The translations under genes and the position numbers were made by a program. The notes beneath the pieces are model-generated. The model worked only from the letters and a program-made list of their open reading frames with translations, made no database searches and was not told the origin of the DNA. A DNA stretch of 21,222 nucleotides from JBDREW01 sp043819385 (GTDB lineage Bacteria; Patescibacteriota; Minisyncoccia; Minisyncoccales; GWA2-38-27): assembly GCA_043819385.1 (NCBI GenBank), contig JBDREW010000030.1, positions 1 through 21,222 on the forward strand. The letters run 5' to 3'. Position 1 is the first letter of the stretch, and each line of letters begins with the position of its first letter. This document shows positions 20,406-21,222 of this stretch, piece after piece.

Positions 20406-20924
20406 TTAATTAAGGTTTAGTTCAAATTCCTTGCCAGTAGCTTTTTTAAATCTTTTTCTAAAAATCTTATCAAGACCATAGAAATCTGTTGGATAAATAG
20501 AAATAACTCTTATCTGATATTCTCTGTACTTCCTTTTTTTAAATTGCATTATCCTCTTATATCTCTCACTCACATTTACCATTCCCCAAAATTCTACATA
20601 TACATCATATTCTGAAAGATAAAAATCAGGATAAACTGTATGCCCTTCTATTATCAATTTTTTTTCGTAAATATACTCTATATTATTTCTTTCAAAAAAT
20701 TTTACTAATCTGCGTTCAGCAAAACTTCTCACTCTACCTTTTCTAGTTCTAATCCTACGATTACCAAAAAGAATTTTAGTATCAATCCAATCAAAGATTT
20801 TAAAAACACTATAATCTATATAGTCAAAGAAATATTTTATTATGCCAGATTTCTTTTTTGGCTTTAGGATATCATGCCCAGCACCATAAATAATCTTTCT
20901 GTATATATCTAAGATACTGCGCAT
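20406..20924 (-). CDS. PD-(D/E)XK-like nuclease-fold protein (Vsr/DUF559-like)
   Basis: The C-terminal two thirds have the layout of a small PD-(D/E)XK nuclease. E70 is in a helix (RSFAERRLVKFFERNNIEYI), YEKKLIIEGHTVYPDFYL brings P99-D100, and VYVEFWG brings E111. A basic helix (ERYKRIMQFKKRKYRE) and RVISIYPTDF close it. The third-motif lysine is replaced (EFW, not ExK), as in several Vsr-like and UvrD-linked families, where a nearby basic residue may substitute. The N-terminal 60 residues are basic and aromatic, of unknown role. The start is supported by AAAGGAGGG and a TTGACA promoter. It adjoins the border repeat, so a role in a mobile element or DNA repair is possible. Confidence 0.7.
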   Translation of the reverse strand: MRSILDIYRKIIYGAGHDILKPKKKSGIIKYFFDYIDYSVFKIFDWIDTKILFGNRRIRTRKGRVRSFAERRLVKFFERNNIEYIYEKKLIIEGHTVYPDFYLSEYDVYVEFWGMVNVSERYKRIMQFKKRKYREYQIRVISIYPTDFYGLDKIFRKRFKKATGKEFELNLN

Positions 20925-20956
20925 TATTAATTACCCTCCTTTCTCTATAATATTTC

Positions 20957-20970
20957 AAATATTAATATTT
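20957..20970. promoter_or_regulatory. Perfect 14-base palindrome between promoter and start of the nuclease-like gene
   Basis: AAATATTAATATTT lies in the 5' leader, within a near repeat of TATTTCAAA (20951-20959 and 20966-20974). The position suits an operator, but the low complexity makes chance quite likely. Confidence 0.25.
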
Positions 20971-20984
20971 CAAAGAACTACTTG

Positions 20985-21014
20985 TATAAAACCAAATAAT
21001 AAGAATATTGTCAA
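20985..21014 (-). promoter_or_regulatory. Probable promoter of the nuclease-like gene
   Basis: On the minus strand a perfect TTGACA (21009-21014) is followed after 18 bases by TTTATA (20985-20990), about 60 bases before the start codon. It begins ten bases beyond the stop codon of the truncated gene and the border repeat. Confidence 0.5.
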
Positions 21015-21019
21015 GAAAT

Positions 21020-21066
21020 AGTTAATTAACGCACATTTCGGACAAATTAGGTAGTAGAATAGTTTG
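21020..21066 (-). repeat. Right half of the inverted border repeat
   Basis: Reverse complement of the left copy: TTGTCCGAAATGTGCGTTA on the minus strand at 21025-21043, plus AAACTATTCTACTAC further out (21052-21066). Here the repeat is the 3' end of an open gene whose last codons encode LSEMCVN. Confidence 0.6.
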
Positions 21067-21222
21067 TTGTTTTAGTATAGCTTGATTAGCAATTATCTGT
21101 CCATAATGTTTGCGTAAAAGTTTTAATTTTAGTCTTTGTTGTGTGTTCTTTGAAGTAATAGCTGTGGCTATTTCATTAGGTGTTCTTTTCAAGGGATCAG
21201 AGTTTAATCTTTTATCATTATT
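21022..21222 (-). CDS. 3' end of a truncated gene, possibly a transposase or integrase
   Basis: An open frame enters from the window edge and ends with TAA at 21022-21024, giving 66 residues without a start. It includes NNDKRLNSDPLKRTPNEIA, a basic helix (QRLKLKLLRKHYGQIIANQA) and an ending NLSEMCVN. The first part resembles the C-terminal tail of DDE-type transposases and integrases (Asn-rich segment followed by a K/RTPxE motif). The last codons lie inside the border repeat, as expected for an insertion sequence whose transposase stops at its terminal repeat. The assignment is tentative because most of the protein is outside the window. Confidence 0.4.
   Translation of the reverse strand, partial: NNDKRLNSDPLKRTPNEIATAITSKNTQQRLKLKLLRKHYGQIIANQAILKQQTILLPNLSEMCVN

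Noticed and set aside
133..21020. The whole window as one composite transposon between the inverted repeats
   Set aside because: The interior consists of ordinary housekeeping and envelope genes with the host's base composition. Two independent copies of an insertion element, or contig breaks at repeats, explain the ends more simply.
1..21222. tRNA, rRNA genes or CRISPR arrays
   Set aside because: I found no T-loop GTTCGAAT-type sequence with an acceptor stem, no rRNA-like stretch and no regularly spaced repeat series.

Overview
The window is an A+T-rich bacterial segment in which every gene but one lies on the minus strand. Genes are short and tightly packed, and many starts lack a good Shine-Dalgarno (SD) site. 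The mix of an RRM-type RNA-binding protein, a YjbQ/UPF0047 protein, DUF192, a SIMPL-domain protein, a MacA/MacB-like exporter without an outer-membrane channel, small Cys-pair proteins and a stand-alone NrdD-like tail suggests a small-genome, anaerobic, Patescibacteria (CPR)-like organism. That assignment is inference: there is no rRNA or other marker here. No UGA needs to be read as sense, so the standard code fits.

Layout from left to right. (1) 1-470: one half of an inverted repeat, a promoter and a small plus-strand gene with a terminator. (2) 471-4109: a 70-bp-period A+T-rich duplication, then an adaptor-ATPase-permease exporter operon. (3) 4199-5156: purC, richer in G+C than its neighbours, with a leader holding two related hairpins. 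(4) 5471-9022: a ZIP metal transporter, a thioredoxin-CcdA fusion, YbaB, a nitroreductase and an HD phosphohydrolase. (5) 9247-11135: a redox and iron cluster of desulfoferrodoxin, a Cys-rich microprotein, an EncFtn-like ferritin, a small Cys-pair protein, an NrdD-like glycyl-radical tail and a Fur/PerR-type regulator. (6) 11242-13821: a CDP-alcohol phosphatidyltransferase, a SIMPL protein and an MscS channel. (7) 13937-16853: an RRM protein, YjbQ, DUF192 and an L,D-transpeptidase/D,D-carboxypeptidase fusion. (8) 16972-19332: an SPFH-tail-like membrane protein, a gene broken by an in-frame stop, a small Cys-pair protein and MgtE. (9) 19473-21222: a compositionally foreign membrane-anchored coiled-coil protein, a PD-(D/E)XK-like nuclease, the other half of the inverted repeat and a truncated gene running off the end.

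The most striking signal is a 102-nt element present twice, at 6236-6337 and 9023-9124. Each copy lies directly upstream of a start codon (ZIP transporter, HD protein). Each folds into a 24-bp stem with a 25-nt loop. All five arm differences between the copies keep the stem paired, four of them by exact base-pair exchange, while the loop is almost invariant. It looks like an undescribed structured leader or a hairpin-recognised repeat. The second point of interest is the compact oxygen-defence cluster, which has a Fur/PerR-type regulator, superoxide reductase, ferritin-like protein, two short Cys-rich proteins that are easily overlooked, and a free-standing NrdD-type glycyl-radical module. The inverted repeats at the two ends, each followed by an inward promoter and a gene with a strong SD, suggest mobile-element activity at the borders.
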